This document shows positions 34,509 through 42,245 of a DNA stretch of 64,000 bases, piece after piece. Under the pieces are notes generated by a model that saw only the letters and a program-made list of their open reading frames with translations, made no database searches and was not told where the DNA came from. Source of the DNA: Streptomyces sp. NBC_01217. Its GTDB lineage: Bacteria > Actinomycetota > Actinomycetes > Streptomycetales > Streptomycetaceae. A program made the translations under genes and the position numbers. The stretch lies in the NCBI RefSeq assembly GCF_035994185.1, contig NZ_CP108538.1, positions 992,001 to 1,056,000 of the forward strand. The letters run 5' to 3'. Each line of letters opens with the position of its first letter. Position 1 is the stretch's first letter.

Positions 34509-35069
34509 TCAGTTGGCGCGCAGCGGAGCCAGGGCCGTGGACCAGGCGACAACCTGATCCAGGGTGGTCACGAGGGTGTCGCGCTGGTTGTCGGCCGGCT
34601 TGAAGGTGGTGAAGTTCTCGAAGTCGGTGAAGAGGGAGAGCGCCACCTGGGAGCGGACGTCGGCCATCTGGAGCTCTCCCGCGATGCCGCGCAAGTGCTC
34701 CACGGCACGGGCGCCGCCGACCGAGCCGTAGCCGACGAAGCCGACGGCCTTGTTGTTCCATTCGGCATAGAGGAAGTCGATCGCGTTCTTCAGCGCGCCG
34801 GGCACGGAGCGGTTGTACTCCGGCGTCACGACGATGAAGCCGTCCAGGGAAGCGATCTTCTCGGCCCAGGCCAGGGTGTGGGGCTGGGTGTAGTTGCCCA
34901 GGGACGGCGGGTACGCCTCGTCCAGGAGGGGAAGCTTGTAGTCCAGCAGATCGACGATCTCAAACTGTGCGTCGGTGCGCTGAACAGCGACTTCGTGCAC
35001 CCAGCGGGCCACGGCCTCGCCGTTACGACCCGGCCGAGTGCTGCCGATGATGATACCGATCTTGGTCAT
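34509..35069 (-). CDS. NADPH-dependent FMN/quinone reductase
   Basis: 186 residues. GIIIGSTRPGRNGEAVARW binds the FMN phosphate; VVTPEYNRSVPGALKNAIDFL and GYGSVGGARAVEHLR are the other two flavin loops of the NADPH-dependent FMN reductase family (azoreductase/chromate-reductase-like). Start ATG 35069 with GAAGG upstream. The promoter side (35070-35150) carries two inverted repeats, TTGCTTC-N5-GCAA and TTGAC-NN-GTCAA, so it is probably repressed by MarR proteins encoded nearby and induced by an electrophile or quinone. Upstream on its 3' side (34261-34508) I see no gene. Confidence 0.88.
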   Translation of the reverse strand: MTKIGIIIGSTRPGRNGEAVARWVHEVAVQRTDAQFEIVDLLDYKLPLLDEAYPPSLGNYTQPHTLAWAEKIASLDGFIVVTPEYNRSVPGALKNAIDFLYAEWNNKAVGFVGYGSVGGARAVEHLRGIAGELQMADVRSQVALSLFTDFENFTTFKPADNQRDTLVTTLDQVVAWSTALAPLRAN

Positions 35070-35100
35070 GAGGGACCTTCCGTAAGGTGAAGCCGAAAGC

Positions 35101-35143
35101 TTGCTTCGGCGAGCAACTTCATATCATTTAATTGACGAGTCAA
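35101..35143. promoter_or_regulatory. Operator pair upstream of the FMN reductase
   Basis: TTGCTTCGGCGAGCAA (35101-35116) shares TTGCTTC-N5-GCAA with 35783-35798. TTGACGAGTCAA (35132-35143) shares TTGAC-NN-GTCAA with 29371-29382 and 29399-29410. Both lie within 75 bp of the reductase start. Confidence 0.65.
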
Positions 35144-35297
35144 GCAAGAGTCGAAATGGGGTCGCTTGTCCATCACTCCCCCGCCCACCAGGACACCGAG
35201 CCGCTGTCGGCAGGTGGGGATCTCCTCATGGCCAGGCGCGGGATCACGTGGTTCGTCGGGCCGGGCGAACCGCCGCTGCCTCGACCCGCCCCGCCCG

Positions 35298-35595
35298 TAC
35301 GGAGCGACGTGTCCCTGCCGCTCGTCGCCGCGGGCGGCATCGCGACCCCGGAGACCGTGACGGAGGCGCTTTCGGTGTGGTGACGCGGGCGTTCACCGGC
35401 CGACCGGCGCGAGCACTGCGCAATGACTTCGTCGACCGGTACGGCGGCCTGGCACCGCACGGCTACCCGGCCCTGCACCACTTGACCAGCCCGATGTGCG
35501 GCGCCGCAACGGCGGCGAACGATGCCGAGCGGATCAATCTGTGGGCCGGAACGAGGTATCGCCACGCTACCGCGGAGCCCACCGGGTGGATTCTC
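35298..35595 (+). pseudogene. Decayed nitronate monooxygenase-like gene
   Basis: VSLPLVAAGGIATPETVTEA, the phosphate-binding strand of 2-nitropropane dioxygenase-type barrels, is followed without the usual middle portion and after a frameshift near 35375 by VTRAFTGRPARALRNDFVDRY, GYPALHHLTSP and AERINLWAGTRYRHA, the C-terminal block of the same family. The first half of the gene is absent. It lies between the reductase operators and the second MarR gene. Confidence 0.7.
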
Positions 35596-35782
35596 CACCG
35601 ATTGGCGTCCGGAGTGTGGGGCGTCCGGCGCGGGCATGCTCAAACGGGCCCGCCGGGCAGCCGGCATCCGTCTGCCCGGAGTACGGGGTGGCACCCTCCG
35701 CTCCGGCGGCCGACAGCACGGCCGACCTGAAGGTGATCCCGGCTGTCGGGACTTCAGTGCTTCGCACTGCAACTTTGCCTGG

Positions 35783-35798
35783 TTGCTTCACCATGCAA
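35783..35798. promoter_or_regulatory. TTGCTTC-N5-GCAA operator at the MarR gene
   Basis: TTGCTTCACCATGCAA ends 12 bp before the MarR start at 35810 and repeats the motif at 35101-35116. The position is typical of autorepression. Confidence 0.6.
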
Positions 35799-35809
35799 GC
35801 ATTGCCCCC

Positions 35810-36280
35810 ATGCCGACCGCACAGCCAGCACCGGCCACAGCTGAACCGAACCCCCTGAGCCCCGAGGAAGAGGCCGTCGTCCGGGCCCTTCCGCGCCTCA
35901 TTCACGCGCTGCCTCGCGCAATCGACGCCGACATGGTGCGGGAGCAGCGGCTGCCCAGCACCGAGTACCTGGCCCTGATGCACCTCTCCGAGGCACCCGG
36001 TCGGCAGCTGCGGATGAGCGATCTCGCCGAAGTCTGCGAGATGTCGCTCAGCGGCACCACTCGTGTCGTGCACCGACTGGAGAGCCTGGGTTTCGTTCAG
36101 CGAGTCCGGTGCGCAGAGGACGCCCGCGGCTGGAACGCGGCCCTCACGGACGCCGGCTTCCGGCGTCTGAAAGAGGCGTGGCCGACCAATCTGGCCGCCG
36201 TGCGCCGGTATTTCCTCGATCATCTGGCCGGCCTGGACCTCAAGAAGCTGGCCGCGGCCCTCCAGAAGGTGGCGACCTGA
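35810..36280 (+). CDS. MarR-family regulator (paralogue B)
   Basis: 156 residues from ATG 35810. After a Pro/Ala-rich N-terminus come STEYLALMHLSEAPGRQLRMSDLAEVCEMSLSGTTRVVHRLESLGF-type helix-turn-helix sequence and a VQRVRCAEDARGW wing, then LKEAWPTNLAAVRRYFLDHL for dimerisation. It is clearly paralogous to the regulator at 33802-34260. No ribosome binding site is evident and an inverted repeat sits at -27 to -12, so it probably represses itself and, through the same motif, the FMN reductase gene at 34509-35069. Confidence 0.88.
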   Translation: MPTAQPAPATAEPNPLSPEEEAVVRALPRLIHALPRAIDADMVREQRLPSTEYLALMHLSEAPGRQLRMSDLAEVCEMSLSGTTRVVHRLESLGFVQRVRCAEDARGWNAALTDAGFRRLKEAWPTNLAAVRRYFLDHLAGLDLKKLAAALQKVAT

Positions 36281-36490
36281 GCCTGCTCCACCAACCGATT
36301 TGCACTGCTTGTTCGGTATGGATTACACAGCCGGGCGCGCGGCTCCGCGCCGTACCGATGACGAACAGCCACGCAACACATCGTCCGTCGCACGAGTGGT
36401 GAGATCGTTGCGAGGCGGTGCCAGGAGGGGGAAGGGCAAGGAGCGACGACGACGCGGCACGCGACAGGTGCCGAATGCGATCATGTAATC

Positions 36491-37486
36491 ATGACCTCCC
36501 CAAGCGACGGCCCCCGGCCCGTTACGCTCGGCACCTGGCCCACTCCATTGGAGCCCATGCCACGACTCGCCAAGGAACTCGGCCTCGACGCGGACGATCT
36601 CTGGATCAAACGCGACGACCTCACCGGCCTGGGCGGCGGGGGCAACAAGATCCGCAAGCTTGAGTGGCTCTGCGGGGCAGCCCTCGCCGACGGGGCGACC
36701 CACCTCGTGACCACCGGCGCCCCGCAGAGCAACCACGCCCGGCTGACCGCCGCCGCGGGCGCCCGCCTGGGGCTGCGGACCGTGCTGGTTCTGGCGGGCA
36801 CTGCCGATATGCCGACACGCGGCAACCTCGCCCTGGACGCCCTGTTCGGCGCCACCGTCGTCTGGGCTGGTGATATCGATGGCGACGCCCTCAGCGCCGC
36901 CGCCGAGGACGTGGCCGCGCGGCTGCGGTCCGACGGGGCCGTACCGGCGCTGATCCCCTTCGGCGGCTCCAGCGTGCTCGGCGCCCGCGGCTACACGGTG
37001 TGCGGAGGCGAGTTGCTCGCCCAGGCCCCGGATCTGGACACCGTCGTGGTGGCCCTGGGTTCCGGCGGCACCATGGCCGGACTGGTCCACGCGCTCGGCA
37101 CCGAACGGGTCCTGGGTGTCCACTGCGGCGCCGTGACCGAACCGGCGGAGATCGTGGCCGCGTTCGTCTCCGATCTGTCCGGCACGGCACACCCGCCGAG
37201 CTCGCTTCGGCTGCGACTGGACCAGGTCGGCCAGGGCTACGGCGCGCTGACCGAACCGGTCGTGGCGGCCGTCAACCGGACGGCCCGCACGGAGGGCGTC
37301 GTGCTCGACCCCGTTTACACCGGTCGGGCCATGGCCGGCCTGATCGCAGCCGTGAAGGATGGACACATCGTTCCCGGCCGACGCACGGTCTTCCTCCACA
37401 CGGGCGGCCTTCCCGGCCTCTTCGGGCACCGGGCCGCGCTGGAGGAGACCGCATCGGACCTCGCCGCGAGAAGCCACACGCTCTGA
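36491..37486 (+). CDS. D-cysteine desulfhydrase / ACC-deaminase-like PLP enzyme
   Basis: 331 residues from ATG 36491, close behind a TGTAAT-like element, so possibly leaderless. The fold-type II PLP family is shown by LWIKRDDLTGLGGGGNKIRKLEW with Lys53 as the PLP lysine, GAPQSNHAR around residue 77, VVALGSGGTMAGLVHAL for the phosphate, and a final FLHTGGLPGLFG. These motifs match D-cysteine desulfhydrase and 1-aminocyclopropane-1-carboxylate deaminase; I cannot separate them without a structure-based alignment, but actinobacterial members are mostly called D-cysteine desulfhydrase. It stands alone; 37487-37701 shows nothing. Confidence 0.87.
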   Translation: MTSPSDGPRPVTLGTWPTPLEPMPRLAKELGLDADDLWIKRDDLTGLGGGGNKIRKLEWLCGAALADGATHLVTTGAPQSNHARLTAAAGARLGLRTVLVLAGTADMPTRGNLALDALFGATVVWAGDIDGDALSAAAEDVAARLRSDGAVPALIPFGGSSVLGARGYTVCGGELLAQAPDLDTVVVALGSGGTMAGLVHALGTERVLGVHCGAVTEPAEIVAAFVSDLSGTAHPPSSLRLRLDQVGQGYGALTEPVVAAVNRTARTEGVVLDPVYTGRAMAGLIAAVKDGHIVPGRRTVFLHTGGLPGLFGHRAALEETASDLAARSHTL

Positions 37487-37701
37487 AGCCGCAGACCCGT
37501 GATCCCACGGCACGGCATTGGCTGCAGCGACACTCTTCGATCAAGGGCGAGCGCCTTGGCGGCCGCTGTCTCTCAACAGCTAGGCAAGTCCCGGTGGAAG
37601 ACGGCGGACCGGTCGTCCGTCACGCGACATGCCCTCCAGAGCCACATTTCGGCCCCGATGCGGGCTCTACCCCCCGCGCCATGCGCAGGCGCGCTCGACC
37701 G

Positions 37702-37788
37702 TCAGAACGCCTGGAGGAAGCAGCCGCAGGCGATCACCGCGGCGGCCGTCACGGACACAACGGCGGTCAGGGTTCTCCGGATCTTCAC
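37702..37788 (-). CDS. Tiny exported peptide (28 aa)
   Basis: From a GTG at 37788 with AGGAG 7 nt upstream: a basic start (KIRR), an 18-residue Thr/Ala/Val hydrophobic core and the end IACGCFLQAF before a TGA. The form is that of a signal peptide or single-span membrane peptide with two Cys. It may be a real small protein or only the beginning of a lost secreted protein. The good ribosome binding site is the main support. Confidence 0.35.
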   Translation of the reverse strand: MKIRRTLTAVVSVTAAAVIACGCFLQAF

Positions 37789-37879
37789 TGGGACTCCTGG
37801 GGGAAGGGAGATGGTTCGGTCCTCGCGCGCCGTGGACAGTGACGTACGAGGATCAGGCGGGTCGCGGTCCCGGATGACT

Positions 37880-38056
37880 TCAGAGGCAGACGCGCACCAG
37901 CCACTCGTCGGCGTCGTACGCCTCTCTCATCGGATCGTGCGAGACGGCCGGCCGCTCTTCGGTCATGTCTTCCAGGCGGATGCGCTCCGGCAACGTGCCG
38001 AACCGCTGATGCCGGACTTCCTGCGCCGGGTCCTCGGACTTGGCCTGGTCTCCCAT
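37880..38056 (-). CDS. Small conserved acidic protein (58 aa)
   Basis: ATG 38056 with GGAGGAGA ideally placed. The product is charged and has the order FGTLPERIRLEDMTEER, then DPMREAYDADEWLVRVCL at the C terminus, a pattern I recognise from short uncharacterised Streptomyces proteins. No membrane segment. A damaged relative is at 32831-32945 on the other strand. Function unknown. Confidence 0.65.
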   Translation of the reverse strand: MGDQAKSEDPAQEVRHQRFGTLPERIRLEDMTEERPAVSHDPMREAYDADEWLVRVCL

Positions 38057-38543
38057 TTCGACGTCTCCTCCATGCAGTGGGGCCCCACGGTGGGTGGCAG
38101 CCGCTTCGTGTGGTCGACGGTGCTCGGCCGACGGTATGCCGCCCGGTACCCGGTACTCGCACACAGAGCCTGACGACTCCGTACAGCCGATGGTCACACC
38201 TCCATCATCACCGGTCAAGACGGTGATGCGTCACACGGCAGCCACCTGCTCGACTGGTGATGGTCGACGTCGTCGTCCGTACAGCCATGACGCTCGGCAC
38301 GGTGACGCCTACTGCGGTGAGGAGCTTGCCGTCTCCGGCCCTGATTCTTGTGTACGCGGCGGGCAGCGCAGGCCGCCCTGGGCACGATGGCGGTGTTCGC
38401 AGGAATGCTGATCACCTACAGAGCCGGCTGGTTCCGAGGCTCCGGCCGAGCTTCGGGCCCGACCGACGCCGACCGCAGGTCGGGCAGTCACGAGCGCGGG
38501 AGGGGTACCTGCCGCGATCGTCCGTGCGGAGCGGGCGTCCAGT
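38057..38543. other. Gene-poor stretch
   Basis: About 490 nt without a gene I can support. A + strand frame near 38350-38450 has a short hydrophobic segment (ALGTMAVFAGMLITYRAG) but no start signal or recognisable context. Confidence 0.4.
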
Positions 38544-39110
38544 TCAGCGGCTTCGCTCCATGAGGGCGGCCGCCTCGGCCGCCTGCGCCGTGACATGGAC
38601 GGCGGCGCGAGCGGCACGCCCGGTCAGCTTCCAGGCGACCATGCGCAGCGCGGTGGCCGGAGCGGGTGGAAAGACGCCGATCTGTCCCAGCATGGTGATG
38701 TCGTCGCGCACCGCCTCGTGGCCGACCACCTTGCCCTCGCGCAGATCAAGGACGTGGATCTGCTCGAAGTCGATCTCACGTCCTGTTGCGGGGACGGCCT
38801 GGTCGAGCGAGCCGTCGCGGAAGCGCACGAAGGGACCCGTGTGGCGTCCCAGCATGCGCAGCCGGACCCACACCTGCCGGTCGTTGCCGGCCGTCTCCAC
38901 GATCGGGAAGCGCAGCTCACCGAAGGCGGAGCGCATCCAGGCCCCCGAGGCAAGCACTCCCGCGGGGCCCGGGATCGAGCAGGGCGAGGGTGCCACGGCC
39001 GCTTCACGGTTGCGGAAGTCCGCCGCGACCACATCGGCGGCCAGATCCGCGTCCCCGGTTTCGAGAACGCGGAAGAGCCCCTGCGCAAGTTCAGCAGCGC
39101 TCATCCCCAT
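38544..39110 (-). CDS. SnoaL/NTF2-like ester-cyclase-family protein
   Basis: 188 residues. The alpha+beta barrel pattern is visible: AAELAQGLFRVLETGDADLAADVV, FRNREAAVAP, AWMRSAFGELRFPIVETAGNDRQVWVRLRMLGRHTGPFV and EIDFEQIHVLDLREGKVVGHEAVRDDITMLGQIG, which matches SnoaL-like polyketide-cyclase-related proteins. The last 35 residues add a basic Ala-rich helix. It is divergent from a TetR gene, and the shared 109-nt region holds a perfect 15-bp palindrome, so it is the likely target of that regulator. Confidence 0.82.
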   Translation of the reverse strand: MGMSAAELAQGLFRVLETGDADLAADVVAADFRNREAAVAPSPCSIPGPAGVLASGAWMRSAFGELRFPIVETAGNDRQVWVRLRMLGRHTGPFVRFRDGSLDQAVPATGREIDFEQIHVLDLREGKVVGHEAVRDDITMLGQIGVFPPAPATALRMVAWKLTGRAARAAVHVTAQAAEAAALMERSR

Positions 39111-39178
39111 GATCGGTCACACCTCTCGTCACGGGCGACCCGCGCGACGCGGATGGCCCTCAATTCGAGTAGTAGCGT

Positions 39179-39193
39179 ACCTAATCATTAGGT
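39179..39193. promoter_or_regulatory. TetR operator in divergent promoter region
   Basis: ACCTAAT-C-ATTAGGT is a perfect palindrome midway between the SnoaL-like gene (start 39110) and the TetR gene (start 39220), the usual place for a divergent TetR operator. Confidence 0.7.
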
Positions 39194-39219
39194 CATCAAG
39201 GAAAACCTAGGATGGAGTG

Positions 39220-39840
39220 ATGCCCTCCAAGCGCTCCTATGTCTCCCCGTTGCGCGAACAGTCCGCCGCGCGAACCCGCGAGCAGATCCTCCAGCGGGCC
39301 ACCGAGCTGTTCGCGAACCGCGGCTACGGACTCGTGACCGTCGCAGACATCGCGTCCGCCGCCGGCGTCTCCCCCAAGACGGTGTTCGCGAGCGTCGGCA
39401 GCAAGGGCGACATCCTGGACCGGATCGTGGACCAGGGCGTGTCCGCGTCCGGCCACGAGCGGGCGGTACGGCACCTGCTCAGCCTGCGGACACCCGAGGC
39501 GGTCCTGGACACACTCGCCCGGGGCACACGAGCGGGCAACGAAGGACACTTCCCCGTACACGAGGCGATCCACAAGGCGTGGCCGGTTCATGAGAACGGT
39601 GCGGCCCTGTGGGAGCGAGCCACGGCGGCCTACCGGGACGCCCTGACGACGGCCGCGCACCACCTCCACACCTTGAGCCCTGCGCCTCTCTACGGAGAGC
39701 AGGAGACGGCGGACGCGCTGTGGTTCTGGTTCGGCCCGTCCGGCTGGCGCTCGCTCGTGGTCGACAACGGCTGGCCATGGGCCCGGGCCGAGGAATTCCT
39801 GCGCCGCACGGCCACCGTCACCCTGTACTCGCACCCGTAA
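39220..39840 (+). CDS. TetR-family regulator
   Basis: 206 residues from ATG 39220 (a GTG three bases earlier is also open). N-terminal helix-turn-helix: ARTREQILQRATELFANRGYGLVTVADIASAAGVSPKTVFASVGSKGDIL-like order, with the recognition helix at about residues 45-54. The ligand domain is Ala/His/Trp-rich (HKAWPVHENGAALWERA, WFWFGPSGWRSLVVDNGWPW). The divergent SnoaL-like gene and the palindrome between them suggest autoregulation and control of that gene. Confidence 0.88.
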   Translation: MPSKRSYVSPLREQSAARTREQILQRATELFANRGYGLVTVADIASAAGVSPKTVFASVGSKGDILDRIVDQGVSASGHERAVRHLLSLRTPEAVLDTLARGTRAGNEGHFPVHEAIHKAWPVHENGAALWERATAAYRDALTTAAHHLHTLSPAPLYGEQETADALWFWFGPSGWRSLVVDNGWPWARAEEFLRRTATVTLYSHP

Positions 39841-39939
39841 GCGCCCGACCGCCCGCAGCGCGGCTCCCGAGCCCGAACGGCCAGGACATCCGCAACGGCA
39901 TCGCACTCGCGTGCAGAAGCAGGCCCTCCTGCGCGCAGG

Positions 39940-40113
39940 ATGTTCTTCGACTGCCTCGAAGGCACGGCACTGGAGGCCACACCGGCGCTGATCGTCGCCA
40001 CCGGCGGCACCGGACGAAACTCACTCGTAGTGGACCGCGTACTGCGACCGATTTTCGCCCATCTGCGCACAGTGGTCATGCCCACCGCGGTGTTCTACGC
40101 ACCGGAGGGCTGA
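39940..40113 (+). pseudogene. Internal fragment of an FMN-reductase family gene
   Basis: 57 residues: FFDCLEGTALEATPALIVATGGTGRNSLVVDRVLRPIFAHLRTVV then MPTAVFYAPEG and a stop. This is the middle-to-late portion of CE1759/SsuE-type FMN reductases (VLxVATGGTxRHSLxxDxxLRP). The flavin-binding start and the C-terminus are both absent. The neighbouring 40114-40299 shows no gene. Confidence 0.65.
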
Positions 40114-40299
40114 GGTGCCGGCCACGGCGAATGGCCTCGTCGGGCGTATCGCCAGAGCAGTCTGGAAACCGGCCCACGAGGCGGAGCGGCGCGAAACGCC
40201 GGTCCTCCCGTATGCCGGCGACGACCCCGAGCCGCTCAGTGGCAGGTGAATCCGGCGCGAGCCGAACCTGGGGGCGGGCAGGCGGCCGAGGCCCGCGAC

Positions 40300-40872
40300 T
40301 CACCGCAGCAAGACACCGAAGACGACCGTGAAGAACGCCTCGAACGAGCGAGCCGAACGGTCGGCCCGAGCGCTGGTCAGTGAGCCTTCCCACGCGCTCA
40401 GCACGAAGCGCGCCAAGGTGGACGCCTCCAGCGTCTTCGCCACCTCACCGGATTGCTGGGCATCCGTGATGGCGCAGGCCAGAGCGTCGGCCCAGGCCTG
40501 GAAACTGTCGCGCACCGTCGCACGGACCGCATCGCTGTGATCGGCGACCTCGACGGCGAGGTCACCCACGAGGCAGCCCCGGTTGAATTCTGTCTCGATG
40601 TTCTCGTCGCGCAGAAACTCGAAGTGCTCACGCAGCCGGGTCAGCGGAGCGACCGACCGGTCATGCAACCTCTCCAACCCCCGGGTGGCGCCGTACCGGT
40701 CCAGCGCGACAACGGCCAGGGCTTCCTTGCTCGGGAAGTGGTTGTAGAAGGACCCCTTGGGGGCGCCGGCGGCATCGGTGATGTCCTTCACCCCCGTGGC
40801 CGCGTAGCCACGAGCATGAAACCGCTCGACCGCCGCAGCGATGAGATTCTCCCGCAGGCTCGCTCTGGGCAC
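40300..40872 (-). CDS. TetR/AcrR-family regulator (next to IS)
   Basis: 190 residues. Helix-turn-helix: NLIAAAVERFHARGYAATGVKDITDAAGAPKGSFYNHFPSKEAL; the motif APKGSFYNHF is the recognition helix. The C-terminal domain contains NRGCLVGDLAVEVADHSDAVR, typical of the YcdC/TetR_C branch that senses small electrophiles. A site AAGACGATCGGTCA lies 27 bp upstream of its start. The IS630-type element has landed between it and the + strand gene at 42246, which carries the same site; before insertion the two were a normal divergent pair. Confidence 0.88.
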   Translation of the reverse strand: MPRASLRENLIAAAVERFHARGYAATGVKDITDAAGAPKGSFYNHFPSKEALAVVALDRYGATRGLERLHDRSVAPLTRLREHFEFLRDENIETEFNRGCLVGDLAVEVADHSDAVRATVRDSFQAWADALACAITDAQQSGEVAKTLEASTLARFVLSAWEGSLTSARADRSARSFEAFFTVVFGVLLR

Positions 40873-40898
40873 CGCTGAACCTCCTCAGTTCTCCCAGT

Positions 40899-40912
40899 AA
40901 GACGATCGGTCA
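40899..40912. promoter_or_regulatory. Operator left of the IS
   Basis: AAGACGATCGGTCA differs at one base from AAGACGACCGGTCA at 42186-42199, on the other side of the IS. Confidence 0.6.
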
Positions 40913-40966
40913 CATTCGACGATAGCAGACCGCCCCCTATTGGACGGCGGCTGATGTCAGCAGCTA

Positions 40967-42138
40967 GTGTCTCGTGATTCCGTCAGCGTTACTTGATCTT
41001 GTATGGCAGGGTCTCTTGGTGTGGAGATCTCCGTGGAACAGGCCGCCGAGTTGCGGGAGTTGGTGAACAGTCGGGACGTTCCTGCGGACATAGCAACGCG
41101 GGGCCGGATCGTGCTGTGGTCGAGTGAGGGGCGTCGGCGCAAGGACATTGCGGAGCTGCTCGGGGTGTCGCTGCCGACCGTGGACCGCTGGAAGATCCGC
41201 TATGCCGAGCAGGGCCTGGCCGGGCTGGAAGGTGAGCGTCCCGGTGGCGCGCGGGAACAGGTGCCGGCGCGGGTGCGGGCCCGGGTGATCGCGCTGACGC
41301 GCATGACGCCGCCGGACGGCACGGGGCTTTCGCGCTGGTCCACGCGGGAGTTGGCGAAGTATCTGGAGCGGGCCGAGAACATCACCGTGTCCTGGCACTA
41401 CATCGCGCGCGTCTGGCGGGAGGAAAGCCTGAAGCCGCACCGGTCCGGCACCTTCAAGATTTCCAAAGATCCCGCGTTCGCGGAGAAGGTGGCCGACGTG
41501 ATCGGCCTGTATCTGGCCCCGCCGGGCGGCGCGGTGGTCCTCTCGATCGACGAGAAGACGCAGATCCAGGCGCTGGACCGGACCCAGCCGGTGCTGCCGG
41601 TCGCCTTCGCGGCGAGCGAGAAGCGCACCGCCGACTACGTCCGGCACGGCACCACGAACCTGTTCGCCGCCCTGAACGTCACCACTGGTGAAGTGCTCGG
41701 CGAGTGCAGGCCGACCCGGAACGGCAAGGATTTCCTGGCCTTCTTGAAGAAGGCGGTGAAACCGCACGCCGGGAAGGACATCCATGTCGTCCTGGACAAC
41801 CTCTCGACGCACACCACCCCGGAGGTCAAGGAGTGGCTGGTCAAGAACCCGCAAGTCCACTTCCATTTCACTCCCGTCGGTTCCTCGTGGCTGAACCAGA
41901 TCGAGATCTGGTTCGGAATCCTGACCCGGCAGTCCATCCGCCGCGGCACGTTCTCCAGCGTCAACGTCCTGATCAAACAGATCCGCGACTACATCAACTC
42001 CTGGAACACGACAGCGAAACCGTTCACTTGGACCGCGACCGCCGGCGAGGTCCTCGCGAAGGTCCGACTCGTCGCGACCAACGTGAAGAAACTCGTTAAT
42101 AACAACTCGAACTGACATGAACAGGATCACGAGACACT
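40967..42138 (+). mobile_element. Complete IS630-family insertion sequence
   Basis: 1172 bp with perfect 12-bp terminal inverted repeats GTGTCTCGTGAT (40967-40978) and ATCACGAGACAC (42127-42138). It is flanked by a TA on both sides (40965-40966 and 42139-42140), the target duplication characteristic of IS630/Tc1-mariner elements. One transposase gene fills it, with a long uninterrupted frame, so it may still be active. It sits in the promoter region between a TetR gene and its probable divergent target. Confidence 0.92.
41003..42115 (+). CDS. IS630-family transposase
   Basis: 370 residues, full length. The N-terminal part has two helix-turn-helix regions (RRRKDIAELLGVSLPTVDRWKIRY and LSRWSTRELAKYLERAENITVSWHYIARVW). 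The catalytic DDE triad is seen as LSIDEKTQ, VVLDNLSTH and LNQIEIWF, with about 35 residues between the last two acidic residues as expected for IS630. The ATG at 41003 lies 36 bp inside the left inverted repeat and the stop 23 bp before the right one. No frameshift. Confidence 0.95.
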   Translation: MAGSLGVEISVEQAAELRELVNSRDVPADIATRGRIVLWSSEGRRRKDIAELLGVSLPTVDRWKIRYAEQGLAGLEGERPGGAREQVPARVRARVIALTRMTPPDGTGLSRWSTRELAKYLERAENITVSWHYIARVWREESLKPHRSGTFKISKDPAFAEKVADVIGLYLAPPGGAVVLSIDEKTQIQALDRTQPVLPVAFAASEKRTADYVRHGTTNLFAALNVTTGEVLGECRPTRNGKDFLAFLKKAVKPHAGKDIHVVLDNLSTHTTPEVKEWLVKNPQVHFHFTPVGSSWLNQIEIWFGILTRQSIRRGTFSSVNVLIKQIRDYINSWNTTAKPFTWTATAGEVLAKVRLVATNVKKLVNNNSN

Positions 42139-42185
42139 AGCGCACCCACGTGAGGGGAAGCGCAGAGGCGCAGCTTGCTCCGCTT

Positions 42186-42199
42186 AAGACGACCGGTCA
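42186..42199. promoter_or_regulatory. Operator right of the IS
   Basis: AAGACGACCGGTCA, 47 bp before the gene at 42246. It contains the palindrome GACCGGTC shared with the wrbA/SDR promoter region. Confidence 0.65.
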
Positions 42200-42245
42200 T
42201 TATGAGAGGCAAGCGACCCCCATCACCACACAGGAGAACAGCACC

